Shown piece by piece: positions 34,856 through 46,753 of a stretch of DNA of 64,000 nt. The notes under the pieces are model-generated. The model was not told the DNA's origin and made no database searches. It was given only the letters and a program-made list of their open reading frames with translations. Positions within the stretch are counted from its first letter, which is position 1; each line of letters begins with the position of its first letter. Position numbers and translations under genes: made by a program. The DNA is from Bimuria novae-zelandiae CBS 107.79 (lineage: Eukaryota; Ascomycota; Dothideomycetes; Pleosporales; Didymosphaeriaceae), in NCBI GenBank assembly GCA_010015655.1, contig ML976762.1, positions 1 to 64,000 on the forward strand, written 5' to 3'.

Positions 34856-35379
34856 TCACGCTTTCTCGTCCTCCTTCTTCTCCACCAGTCCCACAATGAC
34901 CTCAACCACCCTCTTAAACCCCTCCATCTCTTCCTCGACTGTTCCACCCATGCCCGCGCTCGCAAAGCTCATCGAGTTGCCCACGTATACCGGCTTCTTA
35001 AGCTTCCTTGCTAGCAGTTTTGCCAATCTCGTTGTGAAATCCAAGGTACCCGGGGGTGTGAACAGCGGCGTGCTGAACGGGTCGGAAGGATTCGTCCTCT
35101 AGGAGGATCTGTTAGCGATTTGATATACGTGTGTATGGTAAGGTGAAGTACATTTGGCATCGCGTAGACTAAGCTTCCTAGAGGCGTTGCGGAAGAGGAT
35201 TCGGGCGTCGAGGTGGTGAGGAACAGGAGGATGTTGGGGCCGTTGTTGTGGAGTTGGAGGTGTATGTTTGTTTGCGGGGCACGTGGCAGAGGGAAAGAGA
35301 CGGAGATAGGTGAAGCAGACGCATCGCCGTTCACCGACCCAAGCTTCTCTATCCCGTTCGCGAGAGAGTTGGCCATCAT
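34856..35379 (-). CDS. Proteasome assembly chaperone 4-like protein (PAC4/Poc4 family)
   Basis: Two exons, 35152-35379 and 34856-35098, with a 53-bp intron (GTACTT...CTCCTAG), give 156 residues. An earlier acceptor (TAACAG) would leave a stop in the needed frame, so CTAG is chosen; the junction then reads YAMPN-RTNPSDPFSTPL. The protein starts MMANSLANG and has the strand pattern ISVSFPLPR...NIHLQLHNNGPNILLFLTT, then DFTTRLAKLLARKLKKPVYV and GNSMSF near the end. This agrees with the small PAC4 fold, which with PAC3 helps assemble the 20S alpha ring. Family assignment is from pattern recall of the C-terminal TRLAKLLARKLKKPVYVG motif. A short acidic tail (EKKEDEKA) ends it. Confidence 0.72.
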
Positions 35380-35749
35380 GGGCAAAGGTGGTGTTTATTT
35401 TGGCGGTGTTCGGATGAATAACCCGTAGGCAGATCGGAGGTCACTTGGGGCGGACTTAGCGGGGTTAACATTTAGCGTTAGCTGTTCGGGCCGTTGCACT
35501 CCGACAACCCTCACGAGAATTAACGCAAACACAGACAGCTTATGTACAGAACATATTAGGGCTTTCCTTTGCCCACCTACTCTGTGCTGTTCTGAGCGTC
35601 GTAAGTTGCTGACCGCCTGGCCAAGAGGGCCGGTGCAGTCCTAGGCAGTCAGCGATCCGCCGCTTCCGCTCAATACAAGGACGAATCGCAAGAACAGGAA
35701 GATAGGATCGTATTGTAGGAAGAAGAAAAGACAAACATTGTTGACCAAC
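35380..35749. other. Divergent promoter region between PAC4-like and methyltransferase genes
   Basis: The two genes diverge across 370 bp, so this segment likely holds both promoters. No specific site is recognised. Confidence 0.5.
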
Positions 35750-37116
35750 ATGGAGGAAGAGCAAGAATGGACTGGCGAGTTCAACCCCATGGCCGACCCC
35801 GAAGAGCGTAGGCATCTCCTCTCAGTTCTAGACTCCTTTCGGTGCGTACTCATGTGGCTCATAGCGGCATATAAGAACGAAAGAATCAAAATTATTGGCA
35901 TCAGGAAGTACATAATTGACATTTACACAGGTCATACCGCCGACTAGCCCACTTCAATGCGACGCATGTCCGCCGTCAGGCATTTTACTCTCTCCCATCC
36001 GCCCACTGGGCACTTTTAAGCCAGCCGCCCATCTCCGTCTTGGACTCTTTGTCGCACATCGACGATCTGATTGACTCCAATGCGGAGCTGGCAGAGGCCA
36101 TCTTCTGCGCAGGTTTCCAGGCGTTCGTCGCACCCAGTCTGGACAGCGAAGATGTTGCGAGAGTCATTCCGGAGAAGTACGCACACGACCCTTTCCAAGT
36201 ATTCAGCGCCGTTATGGACCATCTCGGCGGGAAGGCGACAACGAACGACTTGGAGAAGGCACGGAGCTGCGTAAATCAGTTCTATCGAGAATGGAGCGTC
36301 CACGGGGGCGTAGAACGAGAGAAGTGCTTCGCTCCCATCGTCTCCACGTTGGCCTCAGAGTTCACCCTCAGAAGAGAAAGAGACGCCACGGTAGAAAAGC
36401 AGCAGATGAACGTCCTCGTGCCAGGCGCTGGGTTAGGGAGGCTAGTCTTTGACATCTGCAAAGCCGGCTACAGCGTCGAGGGTAACGAAATATCTTACCA
36501 CGAGATCATGGCTTCGTCGCTAGTGCTCAATCACATGTCGCAACCCGGACAGTTCAAGATTGCGCCTTTTGCGCTAAACGGATCGAATCATCTCACCCGC
36601 GCAGACCAGTTCCGCACGTACGATATTCCAGACGTGCATCCAGCGTCGGAGCTAGCGGAAGGCGACGTCGGTGAGATGAGCATGTCGACCGGTGACTTCA
36701 TCGTCTTGTACAGCAAGCCAGAGTACAAAGACACATTCGACGCCGTCGCAACAGTGTTCTTCATCGATACCGCGCCGAACATCATACGGTATATAGAGGC
36801 GGTGAAGAACTGTCTCAAACCAGGCGGTCTATGGACCAATCTCGGCCCACTGCTATGGCATCATGCGTCGCGGACGCAAGACCCAGAGGAAGACGCTGAC
36901 GACAGGAAGAGAGCGGACAAGGGCGAGGATGTAGGAATTGCAGATCCTGGGTCTGTGGAGCTCACGGACGAGGAGGTCGTGGCGTTGGTACAGCATTTCG
37001 GCTTCGCCATGGAAAAGCACGAGCCGGGAAGTGTGGAGACCGGGTATATTACGAACACGAGGAGTATGCTGCAGAGCACGTATCGGGCTTCTTTTTGGGT
37101 CGCCAGAAAGAAGTGA
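35750..37116 (+). CDS. Carnosine N-methyltransferase-like protein (N2227 family)
   Basis: Exons 35750-35841 and 35931-37116 (89-bp intron, GTGCGT...ACAG) give 425 residues; the junction restores SFRSYRRLAHFNATHVRRQAF. The N2227 family uses S-adenosylmethionine to methylate a histidine-containing dipeptide (carnosine to anserine in animals); the fungal substrate is not established. Visible features are an N-terminal helical part (FYSLPSAHWALL), the SAM-binding VPGAGLGRLVFDI at about residues 193-205, EGNEISYHEIMASSLVLN just after it, FFIDTAPNIIRYIEAV with the family DTA motif, LKPGGLWTNLGPLLWH, and the terminal TGYITNTRSM. Length (about 400) is normal. The start ATG lies in the short first exon. 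Confidence 0.92.
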
Positions 37117-37627
37117 CGAATCAATTCGTATGCGACCGGTCAGGTACAGGAGGTCGACGAAGTGGACGGACCACACCTAGCTACCCGGCCTACAGTAGTC
37201 TACGAATGTTATTCCAGCCTATCACATGTATTGAGGGTTTATACGTGAATACATGCAGGCCAAGTTTCAGCCCATCGTCTACAAGTGAGAAACACCAATC
37301 ATCTTCTGCCACCTGTCGCATATAAGGTGGCTGGCTGATTTCGGGCTGACAAATTTATGCATATCGCTATATGATCGGCTATCCTCCAAATCTCAACAGA
37401 TCCAGGATCATAGTAGGTCTACTTCCTTCGTCTCTCTTGTGCGAACGACACGGCGACGAAGACTGTCTCGCATTCACTATCTTTCCAAATTTCTTTATCC
37501 TAGTCTCGCTGATGGGTTCTGACCAAGCTTGATTTCTCAGCCCGTTGAGAACAGGCTGCGTCTGGTGCACAGGAAGATCTCCAGTGCTCGCTTCCTTAGA
37601 ACAAAGTATGACTGCAGCTCTTCAGGG
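37117..37627. other. Intergenic, nothing assignable
   Basis: An upstream extension of the next reading frame (from 37,529) lacks an ATG and is likely 5' UTR. No other feature seen. Confidence 0.4.
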
Positions 37628-38712
37628 ATGGCACAACCTGGCCCTTCAGAGAAAGCGAAAAATAATGGCGATCCAGAGAAAGGGAAAGATTCTGGAATCT
37701 CAGAATCTAGACGCATACCCCTACAGCAGGCGCTGGGAGCGGGATTGGTGCAGAAGTTTGAGATTCTCGGTATTGCTAATCTACTGTTCCTCGAAACGAA
37801 AATACAACTCGCAAAAGATGATCTTATGGATCGGATAAAGGCCAATCATATCCCAAAAAATAAGACCGAAATTGCAGCGAATGACGACTCGAGAATCCTG
37901 GACTTGGTCCTGGAGCTCACCAGCCAATCCCACCCTGACTCTAAGGCGAAAGTAGGAACTGAAACAACAACGGGTGGGAACGAAAACCTAGTTGGCTCCG
38001 AATCTTTGCGTCCTGCGCTTCAAAGTTTGATGAGTGAAGTCCAAGTATATAGTCAGTCTCACATTTTTCACAAAGCTGTAGCTACTTCACGACTTAGAAT
38101 ATGTCTAACAAGCTACTTAGACAAGGCTATTCTCCAACAACGAAAAATCCTCAGCCTCCCAGCGTATGACATTATAGACCCAGAAGCCAACAATGACAAA
38201 ATTTTCCGGTACTTCGATGAGAAGAGCCTACCTAAAAGGTTTAAATACGCCAACGGAGCACGATTCAACAAATTCCAAGTGGTGCACAAGTCTAGCTCGG
38301 CAACGGGAGACTACATCTCTCTGGACCCTTGCACCTGCTCCGAAGTCTGCCCAACAGGCTTCGCTGGGCTTGCAAACCTCGGATCCTGGACACAGGCCAA
38401 CGTCCCTGAAAATGTTATAACGCTATTGCGTCTGGTTCTCCTTTCAATGATCCCTTCGGGCACAATCATCGCGTTGTACGCCGTACCATCTGTTTGGGGC
38501 CGGTTAGGGTTTATCGTTGGAGAGTCTGCGATTGTGATTGCTGTCTTAGCGCGGAAGTTGGCCGATGGGAATGTACTTGCTTATATGATTGGGTAAGTCT
38601 TGGTACTCTGCTTGTGCATTATTTCGAACGGCTTTTGGCTGACTTAGTGATGACGATCAGAATTGCCGCTGTTCAAGTCGTTTTTGTTGGGTCGGTTATT
38701 AGCTCGCAGTAG
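37628..38712 (+). CDS. DUF6594-like membrane protein
   Basis: Exons 37628-38592 and 38661-38712 (68-bp intron, GTAAGT...CAG) give 338 residues. Without splicing the frame would stop right at the donor. With it, the protein ends IAAVQVVFVGSVISSQ, a third hydrophobic segment. The N-terminal helical part (FEILGIANLLFLETKIQLAK) resembles the start of fungal DUF6594 proteins. A long charged middle part is followed by three C-terminal membrane helices (VITLLRLVLLSMIPSGTIIAL, GFIVGESAIVIAVLA and the terminal one). Proteins of this kind are abundant and functionally uncharacterised in Pezizomycotina. Start: first ATG of the frame (MAQPGPSEKAKN). An isolated CTCSEVC motif sits near residue 238. Confidence 0.72.
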
Positions 38713-39403
38713 TGCAAAGCGTTGACTTCTGTTGAACAATATACCTGATCTCTACATACCCTATCCATAGGATAAAGACTCATGCATATGAGTTCCTCTG
38801 GTTGAGTTCGCATATGCCAGGTGCGAACATAAGACCCGTTAACATCCTAGTGCTAGTTATATAATCGTGTCCTAAAGGGAGGCAAATCCCCTGCAGAGTA
38901 AAAACTTTGATGTAACGTGCCAAACCTTTCGAAGGAAGTGAGGATCTACATATGCTTCTCAAAATCGGATCCAGTCTAAGTTAGCGTGGTGGTCAGTACC
39001 AGTCGTGTTTGCATGGCGTAGGAGATATGAACGCTATTTGCACTAATAGTGCATCAGAGACCTCTACTGCTTCTAGAGAAGGTGAATTCTTTGGAGAGCA
39101 GCAAATCTGAAACATAATAAGGCAGAAGGCTTTGCACTTGTCTGTGCAAAAGATCACAATTTACCTAGACGAGAATCATGAATCGACAGATAATTGATGC
39201 AAGTCTCTTTGGTAACGGGAGGACGTTTACAATTTGAAAAATAAATTTGACGCTTGTGAACTATATTCTTTTGATATTCAGAACCATTGAACTCTTGATC
39301 CACCCTAAAATGACAAAGATGTTGATGAAATGAGCCTAGATTCAACCTAGCTTTGCTCTGCTATGAAAGAACCTAGGGATATGTTGGCATGGTCATAAGA
39401 TCT
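38713..39403. other. Intergenic, nothing assignable
   Basis: Moderately AT-rich, with no supported frame on either strand. Confidence 0.4.
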
Positions 39404-42385
39404 CTATCCCGTTTCTAGAAAGCTCACTGGCAGTGGATGCTCAGCTGCAAACTGTTCAAAGGTTGGGCCTTGCTCACAGTCGGGATCAAAGTCCCACCAA
39501 GCGGAGAATAGGTCAGCCTCCTGACTTGGTGCCTGCGACAAGATTTGCAATGCTAAGTAGTCATAGTACAGCCGGTACTTCTCATTGGTGAGAGCCCCCA
39601 CCAAATTTACCTCTTTGCGTTTCGTTCCACGATAGACTTGCAGCGGTGTACGACCCCGTTTATCTTTCAAAATCAAATCGGCGAACCGTAGAGCCTCACG
39701 GTCCCCATTATAGGTCCAACGAGCGGCAAATACATGTAATGGGGTATCTCCTCTATCACGCCTGTTTGCAGCTTCTGGACTTGCCGCTCCAAGTAAGTAC
39801 GATTTCATGGTGTAGTCGTCTCGAACAACCTTGCTGTCTTTTGATTCCACTAAATCTATGGTATCATGGAGCGGCGTGATCATGGAACCGCAATCGTCGA
39901 GGGTAGCATCGTACTGTATCCAAAGCCGTGACGTATCACGAAATTGGGGTAGATCTGCAATTCCGGTTCCCTGATGCGCAAGGTATAGAGCCAGTATGGC
40001 TGGACGGCAGTGCCTGGATCGTGCACGTACCACTCTTCGTATGAGGTTTGCATCGCCCTCCGCTACAACCAATCCCTTCAGTTTCATACAATCTCCGAAG
40101 GAAGCCGCTTCTAGGAACCAGCCCCAATTGCTGGCACCTTTTTGTGAGAGAATGTCCCGTACATTATTATACCTAAGGTACCCATGGGAGTTCTCGCTTG
40201 GTATACCTAGCACTGCGCCTTTACTGTTGACCTATGTGAGAGCCCAGTCCAGAATATAATCGGAGATCGGCAAGTCCCATAGCTTCTTGGGTGCGTGCCA
40301 AACCTTATCATTCTGCCATAATTCTTTTTGAAGTTTTCCAGGGCTCTTTGAATCGCTGCATACCATGTTGAAATCTGTGTCTAGAACGAAACAGACCACA
40401 TCATCCGGGCTTGAGCCTTTGCGAATCAACTCTTGAGTGCCGTCTGTAAATATTCCGAGGAATATTATGGATGGAGAAGGCTTCCTGCGCAATAGTTTTA
40501 GATATGTCCCAATAATTTCTTTTGATGGTATAGGGTGAACGGAATTGATGGTTTCTTCTATGATGTTAAACTGTTCTTCCTCGGGAATGGTTTTCATAGT
40601 TTCGATGCAAGTCTGAATTGTCTGTGGCCTTCTATGTTTCGCCACAAATGCAACAATGGACTGATAACCTGCAGTTCTTTTTATCAAACTTGAATTCGAT
40701 CCAGCCAGGCCATTGCGTCAATGTCGCAAAGATTTCGTCTCGCTCTTTTTCCACTACCTGGTGTATTGTACGTCTAACGATGTCGTTGGGATCATATTCA
40801 CTAGAGCTCCATGTGTGCGGGGCTAAGATCTTAAACCTATTAAGGATCCATCGCGTTACCCCCAATCTGTTTTCGTTGGCGGCGATCTCTAAGGGTGACT
40901 CCCGAACTTGTTCAATCTCAGAAGTAGGTGGTCAAAGACTCCGGGCTTATGGACCATTTCGAGGATGTCTGTTTGACCAAATTTGGCTGCTAAGTGGATA
41001 GGATAGTTTTTCTCTTCGTCCATATAATTAAATAGGGCCTCATTCTGCAAGCATATCCGTACCAAAGTTGCGTCGTTCATTTTGAAAGCTTCCTGAAGTT
41101 TGGCCCAATCTTCCTTCTCTTTGAGCTCTCTTTCTTTTTGTGGTAAGTTACTGAGAGTCTCCACACGTGTCAAGAGGGGAGAGTCATCAACCAGCAGTGA
41201 GTCCACGGGTTCTAGCGTCTCATAAGCATGGGCAATCTTCGGCGTTGGTTGGACAGCCACCGTTCCGGGTCCTCGCTTAAAAATCATCACTAAGTGGTCG
41301 ATCCGTGATTTGCCTAAGAGATAAAGGATATGTGAAAAGGAAACCAACGCGACTATGAGGGCCGTGCTTTGCCCCCATTCGGTTCTGAGTTCATCAGAAG
41401 ACTCTTTCGTGCTCTTGACCTGTGGAGTCTGCCCAGCCGTGATCGCATAGAAGAGAAATATGGAGAAGGAGGCAAGAAAATGTGAGAACAGTGTACTGGG
41501 AAGTTTTACACACATCTGCGCCACTTTATAACGCGCGTCTTTGTGGCTTTCATGTTCGAGGCGATTCAAAGGTGATGACACTTGCCACGCCACGGACGCT
41601 GGCATCAATATCATAACGGCCCGCATGGCATAATAGGACCAAAGTAGCACAGGGTAGTTATAATCGAAGACCGGGCGATGTATCCGCGCAGTACAAGCAT
41701 CATTTGCATGGCGTTGAGTTCGATAAGTGCCCTGCCCTGAATACCGAGTGCAATTATTTGCATCAACGCACCCACGCAATCCATCTTTCTAGCAGCGAGT
41801 ACTGTTTTGTCACAAAAGGCCATGGATATAGCGACGCTCACGGCTTCGATACATGAACATACCCCCACTATCTCTGAGGGCGACAATGCGCTGTAAGACT
41901 TGGCCAGGTTAAAGAAAAGGTAAGTAAGACCTACGAAGGTCAGCGAAGTCAAATATTGGTGGATATTGGAATCGTACTTGCGAGTTGAGCAGCACACAGC
42001 TCTTTTGCAGCAAAAGATTCGCGTATCGATTGCCCCAACCAGAGGACGACACACAAAGCCACAGAAGGCAGGAAAAGATCAAGCAGCACCCCTAAGCCTC
42101 CAATGTCTTGGTTCATCTTCAGGGCATCGTTTGTGCACCGATTCAAGCTGGTCTGCTCGTCATCCGCTCCAATCTTCGCAGCTGGGATGGCGAGAGCCAA
42201 GACTAAAAGGAGCAACGGAATAATCTATAAGTAACGAACGTTGCGAACATTCCTGATGCGTTGGGGCGCATTAGGCCATAGTATGCACATGATGGAAACA
42301 TAGTAGAAGGCACCGAGAGTAATGTAAGAAATTAGACAACCAAGAACACGGAGATAAATGACGGCGAGAAGGACGAACGAAACAT
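39404..42385 (-). pseudogene. Ankyrin-repeat membrane protein gene, probably broken
   Basis: Coding can be followed from about 42,385 to the TAA/TAG-closed end at 39404. Two introns are plausible (41931-41977 and 41732-41775). The N-terminal part has several membrane helices (IIPLLLLVLALAIPAAK, VLLDLFLPSVALCVVLWLG, LTYLFFNLAK, FSHFLASFSIFLFYAI). Then come ankyrin-type repeats (NYPIHLAAKFGQTDILE; NKFG...SPLEIAANEN; DTPLHVFAARW; RGRTPLQVY). Four defects are seen: an in-frame TAG near 42,226; a 1-bp loss at 40898/40899 inside an ankyrin repeat; a second frame change near 40,680; and a TAG at 40232-40234. Both TAGs could be CAG changed by RIP-like C-to-T. The first could instead be a splice acceptor (TTATAG), so the 5' end is unresolved. 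Function unknown. Confidence 0.62.
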
Positions 42386-42832
42386 GATGAGGTTTTGATG
42401 GTTGTCTGATGAAGGCGTGTCTGCTGTCTTTTATACCAGAGCTGCAGTGTCAAGACAACTGTATTTGTTCAAACTCTGGGTTTTGAAACAACCCAAACGA
42501 CAACTTTAGACGTCTAGGCAAACAGCAAACAACAAGCATAATCAGGATCAGGGCATAGCGGGCGGGCATTAGTAGTTTCGCATTAGACGAACATAATCCT
42601 TGGCGAGCAGCTCAAAGTCAGGAACGGGGTGAGGTGACAGCCGCATTCAATCATCTCTTCGGCCGCCAAACCAACAATCAATTCGAGGTTCACGTCTCAC
42701 AGATAATCATGTACAATGTTCTCATCGTAAAATCTTTTTTGTGGCATACGTTATCATGACAGAGATACTGTTCGGTCTACGTGAACAAGCATGGCTCTAA
42801 GCCCTGGGTATACTCCAACTGCGCGTGGCTGT
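42386..42832. other. Intergenic between ankyrin pseudogene and uS8
   Basis: No gene is seen. It contains the 3' flank of the ribosomal protein gene and the former promoter of the pseudogene. Confidence 0.4.
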
Positions 42833-43458
42833 CTAGTAGAAGAAGCCAAGGATCTTGCCGGCAACGTGCTTCCTCCTCTGGAATCAGTTAGCTTGGCATA
42901 CTCTAGGGTGTTTGGGGCACTCAACGGCTTCTTCATGGTCCATTATGCCGGCGGAAGTAGTGAGGACGATGTAGCCGAATTGACGCGAGGGAAGTAGCTT
43001 CACAACCCACTTCTCGAGGTCGCGGAGCTGAACGTTGTAGCGGGGAGAGATGACACCGGTCTTGTTGATGCGGCCGTTGAGCTGGATAACGATCTTGCCG
43101 TTGCGGTGGTCGTCGACCTCCTCGAACTCGCCGATGTAGCCTGAGCAAGTGTCAGCATGTTGCAAAGAAATAAACATCAGACGTCATGAAGAGATCCGAA
43201 GACGTGTAAGTCCTTCGCATGTTGATCTATCGGGCACTTAAAGGGCAAAGGTCGATGGAGCGAGCAAACCATTGCCTAGTTATCAACCCGAATGATGAGA
43301 TAGTGTGTCTTAAAAAAGGACGTACCGTGCTTCTGCATGACGGTCAAGAACTTGATGATGACCTTGCTGCTGGGTCGGATGAGGACCTGGCGCTTGCCCG
43401 ACTTCTCCGCGTTGTTGATGGCGTTGAGCGCATCGTTGAGGACTGAGGTTTTGACCAT
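42833..43458 (-). CDS. rps22: 40S ribosomal protein uS8 (S22 / S15A)
   Basis: Three exons, 43326-43458, 42926-43140 and 42833-42877, with introns of 185 and 48 bp, encode 130 residues, the exact length of eukaryotic uS8. The sequence is nearly invariant: [20 protein letters not shown] at the start, then [14 protein letters not shown] at the first junction, [48 protein letters not shown] and the terminal KILGFFY. uS8 binds the central domain of 18S rRNA and is needed for 40S assembly. The last exon has only 15 codons. The first intron is long for this genome; ribosomal protein introns sometimes host snoRNAs, but no clear box C/D or H/ACA structure was recognised on the coding strand. Confidence 0.97.
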
Positions 43459-44284
43459 TTTTGCGGTTTGAGATTCTAGATGGCGGAGGCGATCAAGGTA
43501 TCTGTCGTGGATTAGCCTCCAGAAGCCCGAGCGAAAAGAGTGCCCTCAGTCTGCCACATGAGGGGTCTTCAGCTCTGTCGCACATGCACATGTGTGCAGA
43601 GGGGAGCAGTGTCGCGCTCGCACATGGGCGCGAGGCGATTGCATCGCCTGGCTATCTGAAGGGCACTCGATACACGGCGCTGAACATACCTCAAGGGGTC
43701 GGAGGGTGGTGTTGGGCGGTTGCGATTGACGGGCGAAGCAAAAGTTTGAGCCGGAGGGAATTTGCTGGTGTGTGCGCCTCGGCGAAATTAGCGGTCCGGG
43801 ATGGCCCGTGCTTCGCGTCTGATCAGGTCGCAGGCGCGCGCTGTTCTCCGACAACATCTTCAAGCAACCCAAACATGAATCTTGCAATTGGGATGACGAA
43901 AGCCCGCTACATCCTTTGGATCGATCTCTGTCTGCATCTTGCCAATATATTCATTCGACGCCTAGGCTAGCCACAGGGGCGCTCTGCCCATGGCGATGGG
44001 CTACGCGCAAGGATGATCCAACTCCTTCGGACGAAGTGTCCTTTCACATACTATCATACAGCACAAAACAAAATCAGATTTTATCTTTCGTGAATCATCC
44101 TCAAGTGCTGGTGATTACCCGCGCGTGAGCTCTCACGTGAAGCCGCGTCTTGCACTAATGGACTTAGTCATGACGTGCTATCACTATCTCCGGCATTCTT
44201 TGCCCCTCGGCCGTTGTAGCGAGCTGTCTTCCAATCCTCACTTATCACTTTGTTTGTCACTCACATGCATAGCATAGCATCACC
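43459..44284. other. Divergent promoter region between uS8 and LysM genes
   Basis: The two genes are divergent. A plus-strand frame at 43461-43970 is a shadow in the uS8 upstream region, with no domain. No specific sites are assigned. Confidence 0.45.
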
Positions 44285-45128
44285 ATGTCGGAAGCCTGCT
44301 GCACCTGCGCCGCGCTACTGACCTCAATACCTCCCACCTACGACGAGAAGACCGAGAAGCCGACTCAATATGAGCGTCGCCTTGAATGCTGTGGCCGAGC
44401 GATATGTGCTCGATGCATAACATATAATCCTCGATTCGCAACATACTGTCCTTTCTGTCAAGTATCCGTCGTACCGTCACCGCTACCGCAAGGATTACGA
44501 GATCCGCCCGCATATTCGCCACCGGCAGAGGGAAGAGCAGGTGATGAGCCGCCGCCATATTCCGCGCACAATACGTTGCAACCACCTGCAGAGAAATCGA
44601 AGACTGGGATGGAGGAAAATGCGCCGGACGTGCTACATTTCGTCGACCCGAACGACACGATATCTTCGTTGTCACTGCGATATGGCGTACCTGCCGAGGC
44701 GCTACGACGGACGAACGGTCTATTTGCCGACCACCTGCTGGCAGCACGGCGAACAATCCTCATACCTGGTGAATACTACAAAGGCGGTGTCAGTCTGAGT
44801 CCTAGGCCACTGGAGGGAGAAGAAGAAGAGTTACGGAAGGGCAAAGTAAGAAAGTTCATGGTGGGGTGCAAGGTCGCGGAGTAAGCATATCCCTGGCTCT
44901 TCATCCTTGCAACGCATGAAGCTAATCAAAAGGAGCATTGCTCCTTGTTATAGATATGACGTCGCGCTACTATATTTGCAACAAGCAGACTACAACCTCG
45001 AGGAAGCGATAGCGACGTTCAAAGCGGACGAGCGGTGGGAAAGAGAGCACCCGTTGGAGGCGGCCAGACAAGGGAAAGCCAAGGCTAGCCAAAGTTCCGG
45101 CAGGCGGAAGTGGGATTTCGGCGGCTAG
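44285..45128 (+). CDS. Zinc-finger and LysM domain protein, intracellular type
   Basis: Exons 44285-44880 and 44954-45128 (73-bp intron) give 256 residues. A Cys-rich zinc-binding module opens the protein (CCTCAALL, ECCGRAICARCI, YCPFCQV; residues about 5-60). A Pro/Tyr-rich linker follows (PPAYSPP, PPPYSA). A LysM domain lies at about residues 117-163 (LHFVDPNDTISSLSLRYGV, LRRTNGLF, RRTILIPGEYY). A UBA-like helix pair ends it (DVALLYLQQADYNLEEAIATF, about residues 200-220), then a basic tail. There is no signal peptide, so it is not a secreted chitin-binding effector; it matches intracellular LYSMD-like proteins of fungi. The exact role is unknown. The combination zinc finger, LysM and UBA-like suggests a link to ubiquitin, which is inference. 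Confidence 0.85.
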
Positions 45129-46753
45129 TCAGAGTGTTTTGTCAATGGCAACCGCAGCGATCGGGGGCGCAACCAGCTCCGTGAGGAGAAAAGAGGAGTA
45201 GATGTAGTACATTGTTCGGCTCCACTTTTCTTAACTGGAAGACTCGGCTGCAATGAGCATGACAGATGCGTTGGCCTAAAAGAGGCCGCATTCGAAGCAG
45301 TACATGGATGACGATAGCCATACCAGTCTAATTGAAAAGACGCCGTTGAAGTGTATTGTATCAGATGTTGTCATGGCCGTGGAGAGAAACACGTACAGAC
45401 GATCATGATCCAAGTGAAGCCGCCCAAGATACTCACGATGTTAGACACAATACAGGCTTCCTGCATACCTGTCCGAAAGAATGCCGAGAGGAACAGCTAC
45501 AATGAAGACTGTACAGCCATTACCTCTGATCACAATCTTGAGTATAAATATTTACCTGGTAAAGCGTCGAAGAACCCTTTCCATCCTCGGACTACAGCGA
45601 GCTCCGTTTGGATGCGGTCTTGCAGTCGCGAGAATTGACATAGGACCGCGACACATGTTGCCGATAGTATTAGCGACAAATGACCTGTTGGAATAATTGA
45701 GCCAGAGGTGCGATGGTAATGAAATCGAACATCTCAATGAGCACGTAGGGCGCGATGCAGTACAGATATACTGGGATGCCGCCAGCGCCGCGTGCAGAAC
45801 CGCGAATGCGGTGTGGGGAAGCACCGCATTCTAAGTATGGACAAAATTGGCCTATTCTATTGTCAACATGATCAAAATATCCCAACTCCCTATGTGTGCT
45901 TAACAGCAGTGATACGCCGTGTTTCCCTGTGGGTGGTCCACCATTGTCGCTTCCATCCCATGCGAACCAATCAACGCCTGGTTCCCACTTTAAGCGCCAA
46001 CCCCCCATCACCAACTGCAGGCTCGCCCCTTGAGGCTCGAAGCGCCCGTGAATATGCACTCCCCGTTTCAGACACCTGTGCACCCGCATCAGACCAGCTG
46101 CGGTGTCTCATTCGCCGCCCGTCGCAGAACGCTGTACCAAACACCATCGACCACGCGCCGAACGGGAAAGCCACAGTGCTAAACAAACCTCTACTGGCCG
46201 TCTACGAGGCCAATGGTCGCTCGTTCAAGGGTTAGACAATGGATATGTGGAGAATTGCACTACACAAAGAGATATGCTTCGAGGAGAGAGGAGTAAATTA
46301 GCAGCCTATTTTCTGCGCCGAGGTGCATGTAGGCGCGCACCTTGCAGCTTCATTCGCGCCCCCTCACAATAACAACCACGCAGCAAGCGATGGGAGATCG
46401 ACGCGCCCGAGAGGGCGTTTCTAACCGACTCCAAAATAAGAAACGTACCTGAAAATGGGTGGCAGTGGGGACCCAGGCGCTTGAAACGGCGAGGGTGAGA
46501 GGGTATATTTTAAAGGCAAGGAGATCCCTCATCGTCCGACTCCTTTTTACACTCAGGCAGTGAGAGCTACGAACTGTTTTATATCGACGACGTTTCGTTG
46601 TTCAATTCAGTCTTTGTGTTTTCGTTCAAGTCATTCCTTGGGACGGATGCAACTGGTTGTGCCGGCCTTCTGTCCATCCTTTATATCTACGATACTATCT
46701 TTGAAGTCAGACAGAAAGAAGAGTTCGGACTCTTAGAAAAGAAGATAATCAAG
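45129..46753. other. Intergenic, nothing assignable
   Basis: Several short frames (for example 45670-46089 minus, 45792-46235 plus) lack domains. A TATATTTTAAA sequence at about 46,504 precedes the next gene by 250 bp and may be its TATA element. Confidence 0.4.

Noticed and set aside
43141..43325. snoRNA in the first uS8 intron
   Set aside because: An ATGATGA box occurs only on the strand opposite to the gene. No paired C/D or H/ACA structure was seen on the coding strand.
43461..43970. 169-codon plus-strand frame
   Set aside because: Lies in the upstream region of the divergent uS8 gene, with no domain. A shadow frame.
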